From Bacillus tequilensis KCTC 13622 (GTDB lineage: Bacteria; Bacillota; Bacilli; Bacillales; Bacillaceae), in assembly GCF_000507145.1 (NCBI RefSeq), contig NZ_AYTO01000008.1:124001-188000 (forward strand): 64,000 nucleotides of DNA, written 5' to 3'. The notes beneath the pieces are model-generated. The model did not search any database, had not been told where the DNA came from, and saw only the letters and a list, made by a program, of their open reading frames with translations. The translations under genes and the position numbers were made by a program. Positions 26,970-37,551 of this stretch are shown here, one piece after another. Position 1 is the first letter of the stretch, and each line of letters opens with the position of its first letter.

Positions 26970-29078
26970 GTGAGACTAGTGAAACAGGAATACGTTCTGG
27001 ACGGTTTGGATTGCAGCAATTGTGCCCAAAAAATCGAAAATGGAGTCAAAGGCATAAAAGGCATTGACGGATGCGCGGTTAACTTTGCGGCAAGCACCCT
27101 GACTGTCTCAGCCGATGGAAAAGAAGAGCAATGGGTCACCGATAAGGTGGAGAAAAAAGTGAAATCGATTGATCCCCATGTAACAGTTCGTCAAAAGCAT
27201 AAAAAGAAATCAGCTGATGACGGCTATCGCAAAAGAATGATCAATATGCTGATCAGAATGGCGGCGGCTGTCATTCTCGGAGCAGCGGCATATTTCGTTC
27301 ATTCCGGAACCGTGGAATTTTTGCTTTTCTTCGTTGCTTACTTGATCATCGGCGGTGACATTGTCATCCGTGCAGTCAAAAACATCAGCCGCGGTCAGGT
27401 GTTTGACGAGCATTTCTTAATGGCTCTTGCCACAATCGGCGCTTTTCTGATTCAGCAATACCCTGAGGGCGTTGCCGTTATGCTCTTTTATCAAATTGGT
27501 GAGCTTTTTCAAGGAGCGGCGGTCAGCCGGTCCAGAAAATCAATCAGTGCGTTAATGGATATACGGCCTGATTACGCCAATGTGAAAACAGAGAACGGCA
27601 TTGAACTGGTTTCTCCGGAGGACGTACAGATTGGAGACATCATTGTGGTCAATCCGGGAGAAAGCATACCGCTGGACGGAAAGGTTATCCAGGGTTCAGC
27701 GATGGTTGATACGTCTGCTTTGACAGGTGAATCCGTGCCGCGAAAAGCTGCAGAAGGACAAGAGGTTATGTCAGGCTTTATCAATCAAAACGGCGTTTTG
27801 CATATTGAAGTTACCAAAGGCTATCAGGAATCGGCAGTATCGAAAATATTAGATTTGGTTCAGAATGCGAGCAGCCGCAAAGCCCGTACGGAAAACTTTA
27901 TCACGAAGTTTGCGAAGTATTATACACCTGCTGTTGTCATCATCGCGGTGTTGCTGGCGTTTGTCCCGCCGCTTATGATTTCTGGCGCCGCACTTTCCGA
28001 TTGGGTCTATCGGGCGCTTATTTTCTTAGTGATTTCCTGTCCGTGTGCGCTCGTTGTTTCTATACCGCTCGGTTTCTTCGGCGGAATCGGCGCAGCCTCA
28101 AAGGCTGGCGTGCTTGTGAAGGGAAGCAATTATTTAGAGGCCTTAAATCAAGTCAAATACGCGGTGTTTGATAAAACAGGAACATTAACAAAAGGCAGCT
28201 TTGAAGTGACGGAAATCAAACCTGCGGAAGGATTTACAAAGGACAGATTACTTGAAGCGGCGGCATATGCTGAGCTTCATTCCCAGCATCCAATTGCCGA
28301 ATCTGTGCGTAAAGCTTACGGGAAAATGCTTTCCTCAGACGCGATTGAGTCATATGAGGAAATATCCGGCCACGGCATTATTGCAAAAGTAAACGGCACA
28401 GCCATTCTTGCCGGGAATAAAAAGCTCATGGAAAGAGAGCAGATTGAGGGTGTTCTGGATGAAAATGCCGGAACAATTGTACACGTTGCTGTTGATCAAC
28501 GCTATGCCGGAGCAATCGTCATAGCGGATGAAGTAAAGGAAGACGCGGCACAGGCGATGGCTGATCTGAAGTCGCTTGGAATCAAACAGACAGTTATGCT
28601 GACTGGCGATGCGAAACAAACGGGGGAAGCTGTCGGAAAACAGCTTGGCATTGACGATGTATATGCGGAGCTGCTGCCGCAGGATAAGGTCGCACGGGTC
28701 GAAGCATTGGAAGCCAAGCTTTTGCCAAATGAAAAACTCATTTTTGTCGGTGACGGCATCAATGATACGCCGGTGCTTGCGCGCGCGGATATCGGAGCTG
28801 CCATGGGAGGCCTTGGCTCAGACGCCGCGGTAGAAGCTGCAGACGTCGTGCTGATGACAGATCAGCCATCAAAAGTAGCTGAAGCAATTCGAATTGCGAA
28901 ACGGACACGGCGAATTGTATGGCAAAACATCAGCTTTGCTTTAGGTGTAAAAGCGATCTTTCTCATTCTCGGGGCATTCGGAATTGCGACTATGTGGGAA
29001 GCGGTCTTCTCAGATGTCGGCGTTACCCTGCTCGCAGTGGCGAACGCCATGCGCGTCATGCGTATCAAAAACGAATAA
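26970..29078 (+). CDS. cadA: CadA, Cd/Zn/Co-exporting P-type ATPase
   Basis: Heavy-metal efflux ATPase of 702 residues (YvgW). One N-terminal metal domain holds LDCSNC (Cys15, Cys18). The membrane site is CPC (357-359), the phosphorylation site Asp401 in DKTGT, and the hinge is FVGDGINDTPVL; the Lys in the last helix region (GVKAIF) fits the Zn/Cd subgroup. The start GTG 26970 lies near AAGGAAAGG; GTG 26979 is an alternative three codons in. Confidence 0.96.
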   Translation: MRLVKQEYVLDGLDCSNCAQKIENGVKGIKGIDGCAVNFAASTLTVSADGKEEQWVTDKVEKKVKSIDPHVTVRQKHKKKSADDGYRKRMINMLIRMAAAVILGAAAYFVHSGTVEFLLFFVAYLIIGGDIVIRAVKNISRGQVFDEHFLMALATIGAFLIQQYPEGVAVMLFYQIGELFQGAAVSRSRKSISALMDIRPDYANVKTENGIELVSPEDVQIGDIIVVNPGESIPLDGKVIQGSAMVDTSALTGESVPRKAAEGQEVMSGFINQNGVLHIEVTKGYQESAVSKILDLVQNASSRKARTENFITKFAKYYTPAVVIIAVLLAFVPPLMISGAALSDWVYRALIFLVISCPCALVVSIPLGFFGGIGAASKAGVLVKGSNYLEALNQVKYAVFDKTGTLTKGSFEVTEIKPAEGFTKDRLLEAAAYAELHSQHPIAESVRKAYGKMLSSDAIESYEEISGHGIIAKVNGTAILAGNKKLMEREQIEGVLDENAGTIVHVAVDQRYAGAIVIADEVKEDAAQAMADLKSLGIKQTVMLTGDAKQTGEAVGKQLGIDDVYAELLPQDKVARVEALEAKLLPNEKLIFVGDGINDTPVLARADIGAAMGGLGSDAAVEAADVVLMTDQPSKVAEAIRIAKRTRRIVWQNISFALGVKAIFLILGAFGIATMWEAVFSDVGVTLLAVANAMRVMRIKNE

Positions 29079-29137
29079 ATTGTCGGAGAGAATTCATTTT
29101 TTCGGGGTTTTCTTATCGTCGCTTGTCTTGTTAAAAT

Positions 29138-29173
29138 AAAGAAGTTGGTCAATTGTGACCCGCTTCTTTTTTA
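29138..29173 (+). terminator. Terminator between cadA and bdbD
   Basis: AAGAAG-TTGGTCA and TGACCC-GCTTCTT pair around ATTG with one mismatch, then TTTTTTAATTTT. It ends only 25 bases before bdbD, so if the bdbD promoter lies upstream, it would act as an attenuator. Confidence 0.65.
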
Positions 29174-29197
29174 ATTTTAAAACGATGAGGTGTCGGA

Positions 29198-29866
29198 GTG
29201 AAAAAGAAACAGCAGTCTTCTGTGAAATTCGCGGTTATCCTTACGGTTGTGGTCGTTGTCTTGCTAGCAGCCATTGTCATCATTAATAACAAAACGGAAC
29301 AAGGCAATGAAGCGGTTTCCGAACAGCCGTCTATTAAAGGCCAGCCTGTGCTCGGCAAGGATGATGCGCCGGTAACTGTAGTAGAATTCGGAGATTACAA
29401 ATGTCCGTCTTGTAAGATGTTTAACAGTGACATCTTCCCAAAGATCCAAAAAGACTTTATTGATAAGGGCGATGTGAAATTTTCATTCGTGAACGTCATG
29501 TTACATGGAAAAGGTTCAAGATTAGCGGCTCTTGCATCAGAAGAAGTATGGAAGGAAGACCCCGACTCTTTCTGGGCATTCCATGAAAAGCTGTTCGAAA
29601 AACAGCCGGACACAGAACAGGAATGGGTAACCCCAGCGGTTCTCGGTGATCTTGCCAAAAGCACCACAAAGGTAAAACCTGAGACACTCAAGGACAATCT
29701 TGATAAGGAGACATTCGCTTCTCAAGTGGAAAAGGACACGAACCTTAATCAAAAAATGAATGTGAACGCAACCCCGACGATTTACGTAAATGATAAAGTG
29801 ATCAAACATTTTGCGGATTATAATGAAATCAAAGAAACAATAGAAAAAGAGTTGAAAGGGAAGTAA
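29198..29866 (+). CDS. bdbD: BdbD, extracytoplasmic thiol-disulfide oxidase
   Basis: DsbA-like oxidase of 222 residues held by an N-terminal membrane helix (about 10-28). The active site is CPSC (Cys69-Cys72) in the thioredoxin fold with the cis-proline loop NATPTIY. It introduces disulfides into exported proteins such as ComGC and is re-oxidised by BdbC. Start GTG 29198 follows GAGG. bdbC starts four bases after the stop. In B. subtilis bdbDC belongs to the ComK regulon. Confidence 0.96.
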   Translation: MKKKQQSSVKFAVILTVVVVVLLAAIVIINNKTEQGNEAVSEQPSIKGQPVLGKDDAPVTVVEFGDYKCPSCKMFNSDIFPKIQKDFIDKGDVKFSFVNVMLHGKGSRLAALASEEVWKEDPDSFWAFHEKLFEKQPDTEQEWVTPAVLGDLAKSTTKVKPETLKDNLDKETFASQVEKDTNLNQKMNVNATPTIYVNDKVIKHFADYNEIKETIEKELKGK

Positions 29867-29870
29867 TCAT

Positions 29871-30287
29871 ATGAAAAATAGAATCGTATTTTTATATGCT
29901 TCCTGGGTTGTCGCTCTTGTCGCTATGCTTGGCAGCCTGTATTTCAGTGAAATCAGAAAGTTCATCCCCTGTGAACTGTGCTGGTATCAGCGCATTCTCA
30001 TGTATCCGCTCGTTCTGATTTTAGGCATCGCCACCTTTCAAGGAGACACACGCGTAAAAAAATATGTGCTTCCGATGGCGATTATCGGAGCATTTATTTC
30101 AACAATGCACTACTTAGAGCAAAAAGTGCCCGGCTTTACCGGCATTAAGCCGTGTGTAAGCGGCGTGCCATGCTCAGGCCAATATATTAACTGGTTTGGT
30201 TTTATAACCATTCCATTTCTGGCCCTGATTGCTTTTATCCTGATTATCATTTTTATGTGTCTGCTGAAAGGCGAAAAATCTGAATAA
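29871..30287 (+). CDS. bdbC: BdbC, DsbB-like quinone-linked thiol oxidase
   Basis: A 138-residue four-helix membrane protein with the two cysteine pairs typical of DsbB: CELC (Cys34, Cys37) and Cys95/Cys101 in PCVSGVPCSG. It passes electrons from BdbD to the quinone pool and is needed for competence pseudopilin folding. It overlaps the end of the bdbD ribosome context (AAAGGGAAG). Confidence 0.96.
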   Translation: MKNRIVFLYASWVVALVAMLGSLYFSEIRKFIPCELCWYQRILMYPLVLILGIATFQGDTRVKKYVLPMAIIGAFISTMHYLEQKVPGFTGIKPCVSGVPCSGQYINWFGFITIPFLALIAFILIIIFMCLLKGEKSE

Positions 30288-30289
30288 CT

Positions 30290-30320
30290 AAAAAGCGCCC
30301 GCGTATGCCGGGCGCTTTTT
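30290..30320 (+). terminator. bdbC terminator
   Basis: AAAAAGCGCCCG, the loop CGTATGC and CGGGCGCTTTTT. Confidence 0.9.
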
Positions 30321-30465
30321 GTAATCTCCATGCTTAATAGCGTTTGGTGCACTCCCTCAAAATTTATCTTTTTTTATCGTGAAAATGTTATTGATTTTAC
30401 ACTTGAGCGATTATAAAATCTAGAGGTCGTCAGAAAATTTAACAAACAAAAAGGGAGTCATCAGA

Positions 30466-31074
30466 ATGGCTTGGGAGCTGCTCAGTGTGATTGGCATCAT
30501 TGCGTTTGCGGTCAGCGGCGCAATTGTTGCGATGGAAGAGGAATATGATATTTTAGGAGTTTATATATTAGGGATTGTCACAGCTTTTGGTGGAGGAGCG
30601 ATCCGCAATTTGCTGATCGGTGTTCCCGTGTCAGCATTATGGGAGCAGGGCGCGTACTTTCAAATCGCCCTCGTCTCCATTACGATTGTGTTTCTGTTTC
30701 CGAAGCTGCTATTAAAGCATTGGAACAAGTGGGGCAATTTATCTGATGCGATCGGTCTCGCAGCCTTCGCTATCCAAGGCGCGCTGTATGCCGTCAAAAT
30801 GGGACATCCGCTTAGCGCTGTCATCGTAGCTGCGGTGCTGACCGGAAGCGGCGGCGGGATCATCCGCGATCTTCTTGCCGGACGAAAGCCGCTTGTGCTG
30901 AAAGCAGAAATTTATGCGGTCTGGGCGGCTCTCGGCGGATTAATCGTCGGCTTGGGCTGGCTTGGAAACTCGTTTGGCTTGTACGTTCTGTTTTTCGTGC
31001 TCGTTGTGTGCCGCGTTTGTTCTTATATGTTTAAGTGGAAGCTGCCAAACCGTTCTTTTCGTTTAGATAACTAA
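30466..31074 (+). CDS. yvgT: YvgT, UPF0126 (TRIC-type) membrane protein
   Basis: A 202-residue membrane protein with two repeats of three helices, each with a glycine-rich kink: FGGGAIRNLLIG (41-52) and GSGGGIIRDLLAG (about 127-139). This is the UPF0126/glycine-transporter repeat, related to TRIC channels. The transported species is unknown. AAAGGGAG precedes the ATG, and a terminator follows. Confidence 0.92.
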   Translation: MAWELLSVIGIIAFAVSGAIVAMEEEYDILGVYILGIVTAFGGGAIRNLLIGVPVSALWEQGAYFQIALVSITIVFLFPKLLLKHWNKWGNLSDAIGLAAFAIQGALYAVKMGHPLSAVIVAAVLTGSGGGIIRDLLAGRKPLVLKAEIYAVWAALGGLIVGLGWLGNSFGLYVLFFVLVVCRVCSYMFKWKLPNRSFRLDN

Positions 31075-31078
31075 TATT

Positions 31079-31114
31079 AAAAAAACCGATTTCAAATCGA
31101 AATCGGTTTTTTTG
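31079..31114 (+). terminator. yvgT terminator
   Basis: AAAAAACCGATTTC, AAATC and GAAATCGGTTTTTTT. Confidence 0.9.
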
Positions 31115-31265
31115 CATATAAATAACCCAAATCTTGATTGATATTGGGTGAATGTGCTAAGATAAATTGCATTTGCCTATTTTAACATATATTGATTATA
31201 TGTATCCAATTATATTCTACAGTATTTCGTCTGTGTTTGTCAACTATTTTCTGGAGGTGCCGTTC

Positions 31266-33590
31266 ATGAATCAGCAGGATAAGGAATGGAAGGAAGAGCA
31301 GTCAAGAATAGATGAGGTGCTGCACGAGCTCGGTAAAAAAGAGCGGTTTCTGGAAACGTCTGCGGGCGGGTTAAAGCAAGATATTATCGGATTAAGAAAA
31401 AGCTTTTGGGAGGATGTTACGGTTAATGTTGATGATGCTCATGAAGCGGTTGAAACGATGGCGAGCATTAAGCAGCAGGCAGAGATGCTGTCTGATCGGG
31501 AACGGAATCATCGGCGTATGGATCAGCAGCTCAAACGAATTCATCAATTAAAAGCATCGCCTTATTTCGGACGGATTGATTTTATTGAAAACGGCGACAA
31601 GCAGGCAGAGCGAATTTACATTGGTTTAGCTTCTTGTATGGATGAGAAGGAGGAACACTTTCTGATCTATGACTGGAGGGCGCCGATATCAAGTATGTAC
31701 TATAATTATTCCCCAGGAAAAGCAGAGTACGAAGTGCCCGGTGAAACGATAGAAGGAGAAATGGTGCTGAAACGTCAATTTATCATCAAAAACGGCGCTC
31801 TCAAGGCGATGTTTAATACTGATATGACGATCGGCGATGAAATGTTGCAGGAGGTATTAAGCCATCACTCTAATACCCAAATGAAAAACATCGTGTCTAC
31901 GATTCAGAAAGAACAAAATCAGATTATACGTAATGAAAAAAGCAAATTCCTGATCGTGCAGGGAGCGGCTGGCAGCGGAAAAACATCGGCAGCGCTTCAG
32001 CGTGTCGCTTATTTGTTATACAGGCACCGCGGCGTCATTGATGCCGGACAAATCGTTTTATTTTCTCCCAACTTTTTATTTAACAGTTATGTCTCCTCTG
32101 TTTTGCCAGAGTTAGGAGAAGAGAACATGGAGCAGGCGACGTTTCAGGAATATATTGAGCTTCGGCTTGGCCGTAAGTTCCAATGTGAAAGCCCCTTTGA
32201 CCAGCTTGAATACTGCCTGGCTGAAACAAAAGATGACGGTTTTTCAACAAGGCTTGCGGGAATTACATGGAAGGCGGGCTTATCTTTTCAGCAATTCATT
32301 GATGAATACGTCACGCGGCTGTCCTCTGGAGGGATGATCTTTAAAAATATCGTTTTCCGCGGACAAAAACTGATCACAAAGGAACAAATTCAATCCTATT
32401 TTTACTCACTGGATCAAGGCCAATCTATTCCAAATCGGATGGAGCAAACGGCGAGGCTACTGCTGAATGAGCTGAATAAGCTTGAGAAAAAGGAACGGCG
32501 CAAGGATTGGGTTGTCCAAGAAGCTGAGCTGCTCGACAAAGAGGATTACCTGGACGTGTACAAAAAGCTTCAGGATAGGAAACGGTTCAGTGAGAGTACC
32601 TTTAACGATTATCAAAGAGAGCAGCAGCTGCTTGCGTCAATCATTGTAAAAAAGGCTTTCACACCGCTCAAACAGGCGGTCAAATTTCTTGCTTTTCTTG
32701 ATATGAAACAGCTGTATCTGCAATTGTTTTCTGGCTGGGGAGGGAAATTCCAGCATGAGAAGACGGCGGAAATAGGAGAGCAGACCCGATCGGCATTTGC
32801 GGAAAATCAATTGCTCTATGAGGATGCGGCGCCGTTTCTTTATATGCAGGATTTGATCGAAGGCAGAAAGAAAAATACGAAGATCAAACATCTTTTTATC
32901 GACGAAGCTCAGGACTATTCGCCGTTTCAGATGGCGTACATGAGAAGCATTTTTCCGGCTGCCAGCATGACAGTGCTCGGTGATATCAATCAGTCGATCT
33001 ATGCCCATGCCATAGATGGCGCAAAGCGTATGGATGCTTCTTTTGAAGGTGAGCCGGCTGAATATGTTCGCTTGAAGAGAACGTACAGATCGACAAGACA
33101 GATTGTCGAGTTAACAAAAGCGATGCTTCAGGACGGAGCGGACATTGAACCTTTTAACAGGAACGGGGAAGTCCCTCGCGTTTTTCAAACTGAAGGGCGT
33201 GAGGACCTTTGTCAAAAGCTTGTGAAAGAAATTGAGCGGCTCAAGCAGCAGGGGCATGAAACGATAGCTGTCATTTGCAAGACGGCGCGGCAGTGCATAC
33301 AGGCGCATGCTCACATAAGCGAATATATAGATGTTCGGCTGATCCATAAAGAAAATCAAACATTCCAAAAGGGAGTTTGTGTCATCCCGGTGTATTTAGC
33401 AAAGGGTATTGAGTTTGACGCAGTACTTGTCTATGATGTGGCAGAAGAACATTATCAAACAGAGCACGACCGCAGGCTGTTATACACTGCCTGCACCCGT
33501 GCGATGCATACGCTGACAATGTTTTATACAGGTAAGGCAAGTCCGTTTGCAGCGGCTGTGCCGCCTCATTTATATCAAAATGCGGATTGA
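31266..33590 (+). CDS. helD: HelD, RNA polymerase recycling helicase-like ATPase
   Basis: UvrD-like superfamily I protein of 774 residues that binds RNA polymerase and, with the delta subunit, frees stalled enzyme. The N-terminal coiled coil (1-100) inserts into the secondary channel. Walker A is GAAGSGKT (Lys239), Walker B is DEAQ (546-549), and later motifs include LKRTYRS and YTACTRA. ATG 31266 follows GGAGGTG; the frame extends to 31167 without initiation signals. Confidence 0.95.
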   Translation: MNQQDKEWKEEQSRIDEVLHELGKKERFLETSAGGLKQDIIGLRKSFWEDVTVNVDDAHEAVETMASIKQQAEMLSDRERNHRRMDQQLKRIHQLKASPYFGRIDFIENGDKQAERIYIGLASCMDEKEEHFLIYDWRAPISSMYYNYSPGKAEYEVPGETIEGEMVLKRQFIIKNGALKAMFNTDMTIGDEMLQEVLSHHSNTQMKNIVSTIQKEQNQIIRNEKSKFLIVQGAAGSGKTSAALQRVAYLLYRHRGVIDAGQIVLFSPNFLFNSYVSSVLPELGEENMEQATFQEYIELRLGRKFQCESPFDQLEYCLAETKDDGFSTRLAGITWKAGLSFQQFIDEYVTRLSSGGMIFKNIVFRGQKLITKEQIQSYFYSLDQGQSIPNRMEQTARLLLNELNKLEKKERRKDWVVQEAELLDKEDYLDVYKKLQDRKRFSESTFNDYQREQQLLASIIVKKAFTPLKQAVKFLAFLDMKQLYLQLFSGWGGKFQHEKTAEIGEQTRSAFAENQLLYEDAAPFLYMQDLIEGRKKNTKIKHLFIDEAQDYSPFQMAYMRSIFPAASMTVLGDINQSIYAHAIDGAKRMDASFEGEPAEYVRLKRTYRSTRQIVELTKAMLQDGADIEPFNRNGEVPRVFQTEGREDLCQKLVKEIERLKQQGHETIAVICKTARQCIQAHAHISEYIDVRLIHKENQTFQKGVCVIPVYLAKGIEFDAVLVYDVAEEHYQTEHDRRLLYTACTRAMHTLTMFYTGKASPFAAAVPPHLYQNAD

Positions 33591-33617
33591 AGAGAAGGGA
33601 TTCCTTCTCTTTTTTCT
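33591..33617 (+). terminator. helD terminator
   Basis: AGAGAAGG, GATT and CCTTCTCTTTTTT. Confidence 0.8.
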
Positions 33618-33760
33618 ATTTAGGTGAAACTTTGCGGTTTTATCATTAGGATTATTAATAGTTATCATCATGTAAATATATTTTACTTAAACCTAGTATT
33701 CCGGTAAAGTTCAATTAGATGCAATTTTCGATCAGTTTATAACTTTGTGAGGTGGATACG

Positions 33761-35575
33761 TTGCAACTTCAGGTAATGAACAGTCCGTTTAATCAGGAGC
33801 AGGCAGAGCTCCTTAACCGCCTTCTGCCAACCTTGACCGAATCTCAGAAAATCTGGCTGAGCGGATATTTATCCGCGCAATCAGTTTCCGCCCAAGAAAC
33901 TGTGGGGGTGACATCGGCTGTGTCTTCAGAAGCAGCGGCACCGTCCGTTTCAAAAGAAGTGACCGTTCTTTACGGTTCACAGACAGGAAACGCGCAGGGT
34001 CTTGCAGAGAATGCCGGCAAGCAGCTTGAACAGCGCGGTTTTCAAGTGAATGTCTCATCCATGAGCGATTTTAAACCGAATCAGCTGAAGAAAGTCAACA
34101 ATCTTTTGATCGTCGTCAGTACGCACGGTGAAGGTGATCCTCCTGATAACGCGCTGTCGTTTCATGAATTTCTTCATGGAAGAAGGGCGCCTAAGCTTGA
34201 AGATCTTCGTTTTTCCGTTTTGGCGCTTGGTGACAGCTCATACGAATTTTTCTGCCAGACAGGAAAAGAATTTGATCAGCGCTTAGAAGAACTCGGGGGA
34301 ACACGGATTTCTCCGCGCGTTGATTGCGATCTCGACTACGATGAACCGGCAGCCGAATGGCTTGAGAGCGTACTTGAGGGTTTAAGTAAAGCGGGGGGCG
34401 GCAACGCCGCGCCTGCGCCGGCAGCTGCACCTCAAACCGGTGAGTCTTCCTATTCCAGAACAAACCCGTTTCGGGCTGAAGTGTTAGAAAATCTGAATTT
34501 GAACGGCCGCGGATCAAATAAAGAAACACGCCATGTGGAGCTGTCTCTTGAAGGATCTGGCCTGACATACGAGCCTGGTGACAGCCTCGGCGTCTATCCG
34601 GAAAACGATCCGGAGCTTGTCGAGCTGCTGCTTAAGGAAATGAATTGGGACCCTGAAGAAATTGTAACGCTTAATAAGCAAGGCGATGTCCGTCCGCTGA
34701 AAGAAGCGCTGATTTCTTACTATGAGATTACCGTTCTCACAAAACCGCTTCTTGAACAGGCGGCCCAGCTGACGGGAAGCGCTGAGCTTAGAGAGCTTTT
34801 AGCCCCGGGGAACGAGGATCATGTAAAAGCATATATGGAAGGACGCGATGTGCTTGACCTTATTCGTGATTACGGACCATTCAGCGTATCGGCGCAGGAG
34901 TTTGTCTCGATTTTGCGAAAAATGCCGGCACGCCTCTATTCGATTGCGAGCAGTTTATCAGCAAATCCGGATGAGGTGCATGTAACGATCGGCGCAGTCC
35001 GCTACGATGCGCACGGCCGTGAACGAAAAGGCGTCTGCTCGATTTTATGCGCGGAACGTCTGCAGCCTGGAGATACACTTCCGGTTTATGTTCAGCACAA
35101 TCAAAACTTTAAGCTTCCGAAAGATCCAGAAACACCGATTATCATGGTCGGCCCAGGGACAGGCGTCGCGCCGTTCCGTTCCTTTATGCAGGAGCGGGAG
35201 GAGTCTGGAGCGGAAGGAAAAGCATGGATGTTCTTTGGCGATCAGCACTTTGTCACGGATTTTCTTTACCAGACAGAGTGGCAGAAGTGGCTCAAAGACG
35301 GTGTGCTGACAAAAATGGATGTAGCGTTCTCACGTGATACGGAAGAAAAAGTGTATGTGCAGCACCGCATGCTTGAACAGAGCGCAGAATTGTTCGAATG
35401 GCTTCAAGACGGTGCGGCTGTATATATTTGCGGTGATGAAAAGCATATGGCGCATGACGTCCACAACACATTGCTTGACATTATAGAGAAGGAAGGCAAT
35501 ATGAGCCGCGAAGAAGCGGAAGCTTATCTTGCCGATATGCAGCAGCAAAAACGCTATCAGCGTGATGTATACTGA
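33761..35575 (+). CDS. cysJ: CysJ, sulfite reductase flavoprotein subunit
   Basis: NADPH-dependent flavoprotein alpha subunit of sulfite reductase, about 604 residues. It has an FMN-binding flavodoxin domain (about 65-205, YGSQTGNAQGLAENAG, STHGEGDPPDNA), an FAD domain (RLYSIASS) and an NADPH domain (MVGPGTGVAPFR). TTG 33761 follows GAGGTGG at five bases; GTG 33752 lies inside that site. It delivers electrons to CysI, encoded 25 bases downstream. In B. subtilis the operon is activated by CysL. Confidence 0.95.
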   Translation: MQLQVMNSPFNQEQAELLNRLLPTLTESQKIWLSGYLSAQSVSAQETVGVTSAVSSEAAAPSVSKEVTVLYGSQTGNAQGLAENAGKQLEQRGFQVNVSSMSDFKPNQLKKVNNLLIVVSTHGEGDPPDNALSFHEFLHGRRAPKLEDLRFSVLALGDSSYEFFCQTGKEFDQRLEELGGTRISPRVDCDLDYDEPAAEWLESVLEGLSKAGGGNAAPAPAAAPQTGESSYSRTNPFRAEVLENLNLNGRGSNKETRHVELSLEGSGLTYEPGDSLGVYPENDPELVELLLKEMNWDPEEIVTLNKQGDVRPLKEALISYYEITVLTKPLLEQAAQLTGSAELRELLAPGNEDHVKAYMEGRDVLDLIRDYGPFSVSAQEFVSILRKMPARLYSIASSLSANPDEVHVTIGAVRYDAHGRERKGVCSILCAERLQPGDTLPVYVQHNQNFKLPKDPETPIIMVGPGTGVAPFRSFMQEREESGAEGKAWMFFGDQHFVTDFLYQTEWQKWLKDGVLTKMDVAFSRDTEEKVYVQHRMLEQSAELFEWLQDGAAVYICGDEKHMAHDVHNTLLDIIEKEGNMSREEAEAYLADMQQQKRYQRDVY

Positions 35576-35600
35576 TTTGACTTGAAAGGAGTTTTTCAAC

Positions 35601-37316
35601 ATGGTGACCAAAATCTTAAAAGCACCGGACGGCCCTCCAAGTGATGTTGAACGCATTAAAGAAGAAAGTGATTATTTGCGAGGCACACTGAAAGAAGTCA
35701 TGCAGGATCGGATCAGTTCCGGAATTCCGGATGATGACAACCGTCTGATGAAACACCACGGCAGTTATTTGCAGGATGACCGCGACCTCCGCAATGAACG
35801 CCAAAAGCAAAAGCTTGAACCGGCATATCAGTTCATGCTGCGCGTGCGTATGCCAGGAGGGGTTTCAACGCCTGAGCAATGGCTTGTCATGGATGACCTT
35901 TCTCAGAAATATGGGAACGGCACACTAAAATTGACGACACGTGAAACGTTCCAAATGCACGGCATTCTGAAATGGAACATGAAAAAAACCATTCAGACGA
36001 TCCACTCAGCTCTTTTAGATACGATCGCAGCCTGCGGAGACGTAAACCGCAACGTCATGTGCGCATCAAATCCTTATCAGTCTGAAATTCATTCAGAGGT
36101 ATACGAGTGGTCTAAAAAATTAAGTGATGATCTGCTGCCGCGGACGAGAGCATATCATGAAATTTGGCTTGATGAGGAAAGAGTGGCCGGCACGCCTGAG
36201 GAAGAAGTCGAGCCAATGTACGGACCGCTCTATCTGCCTCGGAAATTTAAAATCGGTATTGCCGTTCCGCCGTCTAATGATATTGACGTCTTTTCACAAG
36301 ATCTCGGATTCATTGCGATTGTCGAAAATGGCAAACTGATCGGTTTTAACGTGGCCATCGGCGGCGGTATGGGCATGACGCATGGCGACACAGCGACTTA
36401 CCCGCAATTAGCCAAGGTCATCGGATTCTGCCGGCCTGAGCAAATGTATGACGTTGCTGAAAAAACGATTACGATTCAGCGCGATTACGGAAACCGTTCT
36501 GTCCGCAAAAATGCGCGGTTTAAATACACGGTTGACCGCCTCGGTTTAGATACCGTAAAAGAAGAATTGGAAAACCGTCTCGGCTGGAGCCTGGAAGAAG
36601 CGAAGCCGTATCATTTCGATCATAACGGCGACCGCTACGGCTGGGTGGAAGGCATTGAGGATAAATGGCATTTCACGCTGTTTGTCGAAGGCGGCCGTAT
36701 AACGGATTACGATGATTATAAGCTGATGACAGGTTTGCGGGAAATCGCCAAAGTTCATACAGGTGAGTTCCGTCTGACAGCCAATCAGAACTTGATTATC
36801 GCGAACGTCTCAAGTGAGAAAAAAGCTGAAATCAGCGCGTTAATCGAGCAATACGGACTAACTGACGGAAAGCATCATTCAGCGCTCCGCCGCAGCTCTA
36901 TGGCGTGCGTCGCTCTTCCGACCTGCGGATTGGCAATGGCTGAAGCGGAACGTTATTTGCCGACCCTTTTGGATAAGATTGAAGAGATTATTGACGAAAA
37001 CGGCCTTCGTGAACAGGAAATCACCATTCGCATGACAGGGTGCCCGAACGGGTGTGCACGCCATGCGCTCGGTGAGATCGGATTTATCGGAAAGGCGCCG
37101 GGCAAATATAACATGTATCTAGGCGCGGCATTTGATGGAAGCCGTTTAAGCAAAATGTACCGTGAAAACATCGGTGAAGCAGAGATTTTAAGCGAGCTGC
37201 GCGTCCTTCTTTCCCGCTATGCGAAAGAACGTGAGGAAGGCGAGCACTTCGGTGACTTTGTCATCCGCGCCGGTATCATGAAAGCAACGACTGATGGCAC
37301 GAATTTTCATAATTGA
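35601..37316 (+). CDS. cysI: CysI, sulfite reductase hemoprotein subunit
   Basis: Siroheme/[4Fe-4S] subunit of 571 residues reducing sulfite to sulfide. The cluster and siroheme ligands are Cys436, Cys442 (CVALPTC) and Cys481, Cys485 (TGCPNGC). The ferredoxin-like repeats include [13 protein letters not shown] and [11 protein letters not shown]. The ribosome site is AAAGGAG. It is in an operon with cysJ, and a terminator follows. Confidence 0.96.
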   Translation: MVTKILKAPDGPPSDVERIKEESDYLRGTLKEVMQDRISSGIPDDDNRLMKHHGSYLQDDRDLRNERQKQKLEPAYQFMLRVRMPGGVSTPEQWLVMDDLSQKYGNGTLKLTTRETFQMHGILKWNMKKTIQTIHSALLDTIAACGDVNRNVMCASNPYQSEIHSEVYEWSKKLSDDLLPRTRAYHEIWLDEERVAGTPEEEVEPMYGPLYLPRKFKIGIAVPPSNDIDVFSQDLGFIAIVENGKLIGFNVAIGGGMGMTHGDTATYPQLAKVIGFCRPEQMYDVAEKTITIQRDYGNRSVRKNARFKYTVDRLGLDTVKEELENRLGWSLEEAKPYHFDHNGDRYGWVEGIEDKWHFTLFVEGGRITDYDDYKLMTGLREIAKVHTGEFRLTANQNLIIANVSSEKKAEISALIEQYGLTDGKHHSALRRSSMACVALPTCGLAMAEAERYLPTLLDKIEEIIDENGLREQEITIRMTGCPNGCARHALGEIGFIGKAPGKYNMYLGAAFDGSRLSKMYRENIGEAEILSELRVLLSRYAKEREEGEHFGDFVIRAGIMKATTDGTNFHN

Positions 37317-37330
37317 TACAGTAAGTCGCG

Positions 37331-37360
37331 AGGCAGGGAATAGCTCCCTGTCTTTTTTTT
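37331..37360 (+). terminator. cysI terminator
   Basis: CAGGGA, ATAGC and TCCCTG followed by TCTTTTTTTT. Confidence 0.85.
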
Positions 37361-37551
37361 CTGTAATTTGCTCTGCGGCAAAAAAGTTCACTATGAGCAT
37401 ATCATGAGAAATAATACCCTAAAAAGGGTACTATAAAAGAAGATAAGTATAGCGAATCACATTCGGCATGAAAGGCCATCCCAGCCTCCGCTTCTTTTAC
37501 ACAAGCAGATCCATGGGCACTACAAACACAACAACGAAGGAGGTCATGCAT

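Noticed and set aside
37468..37551. Longer NhaK starting at 37468
   Set aside because: AAGGAGG at 37536-37542 and family length fix the start at TTG 37552.
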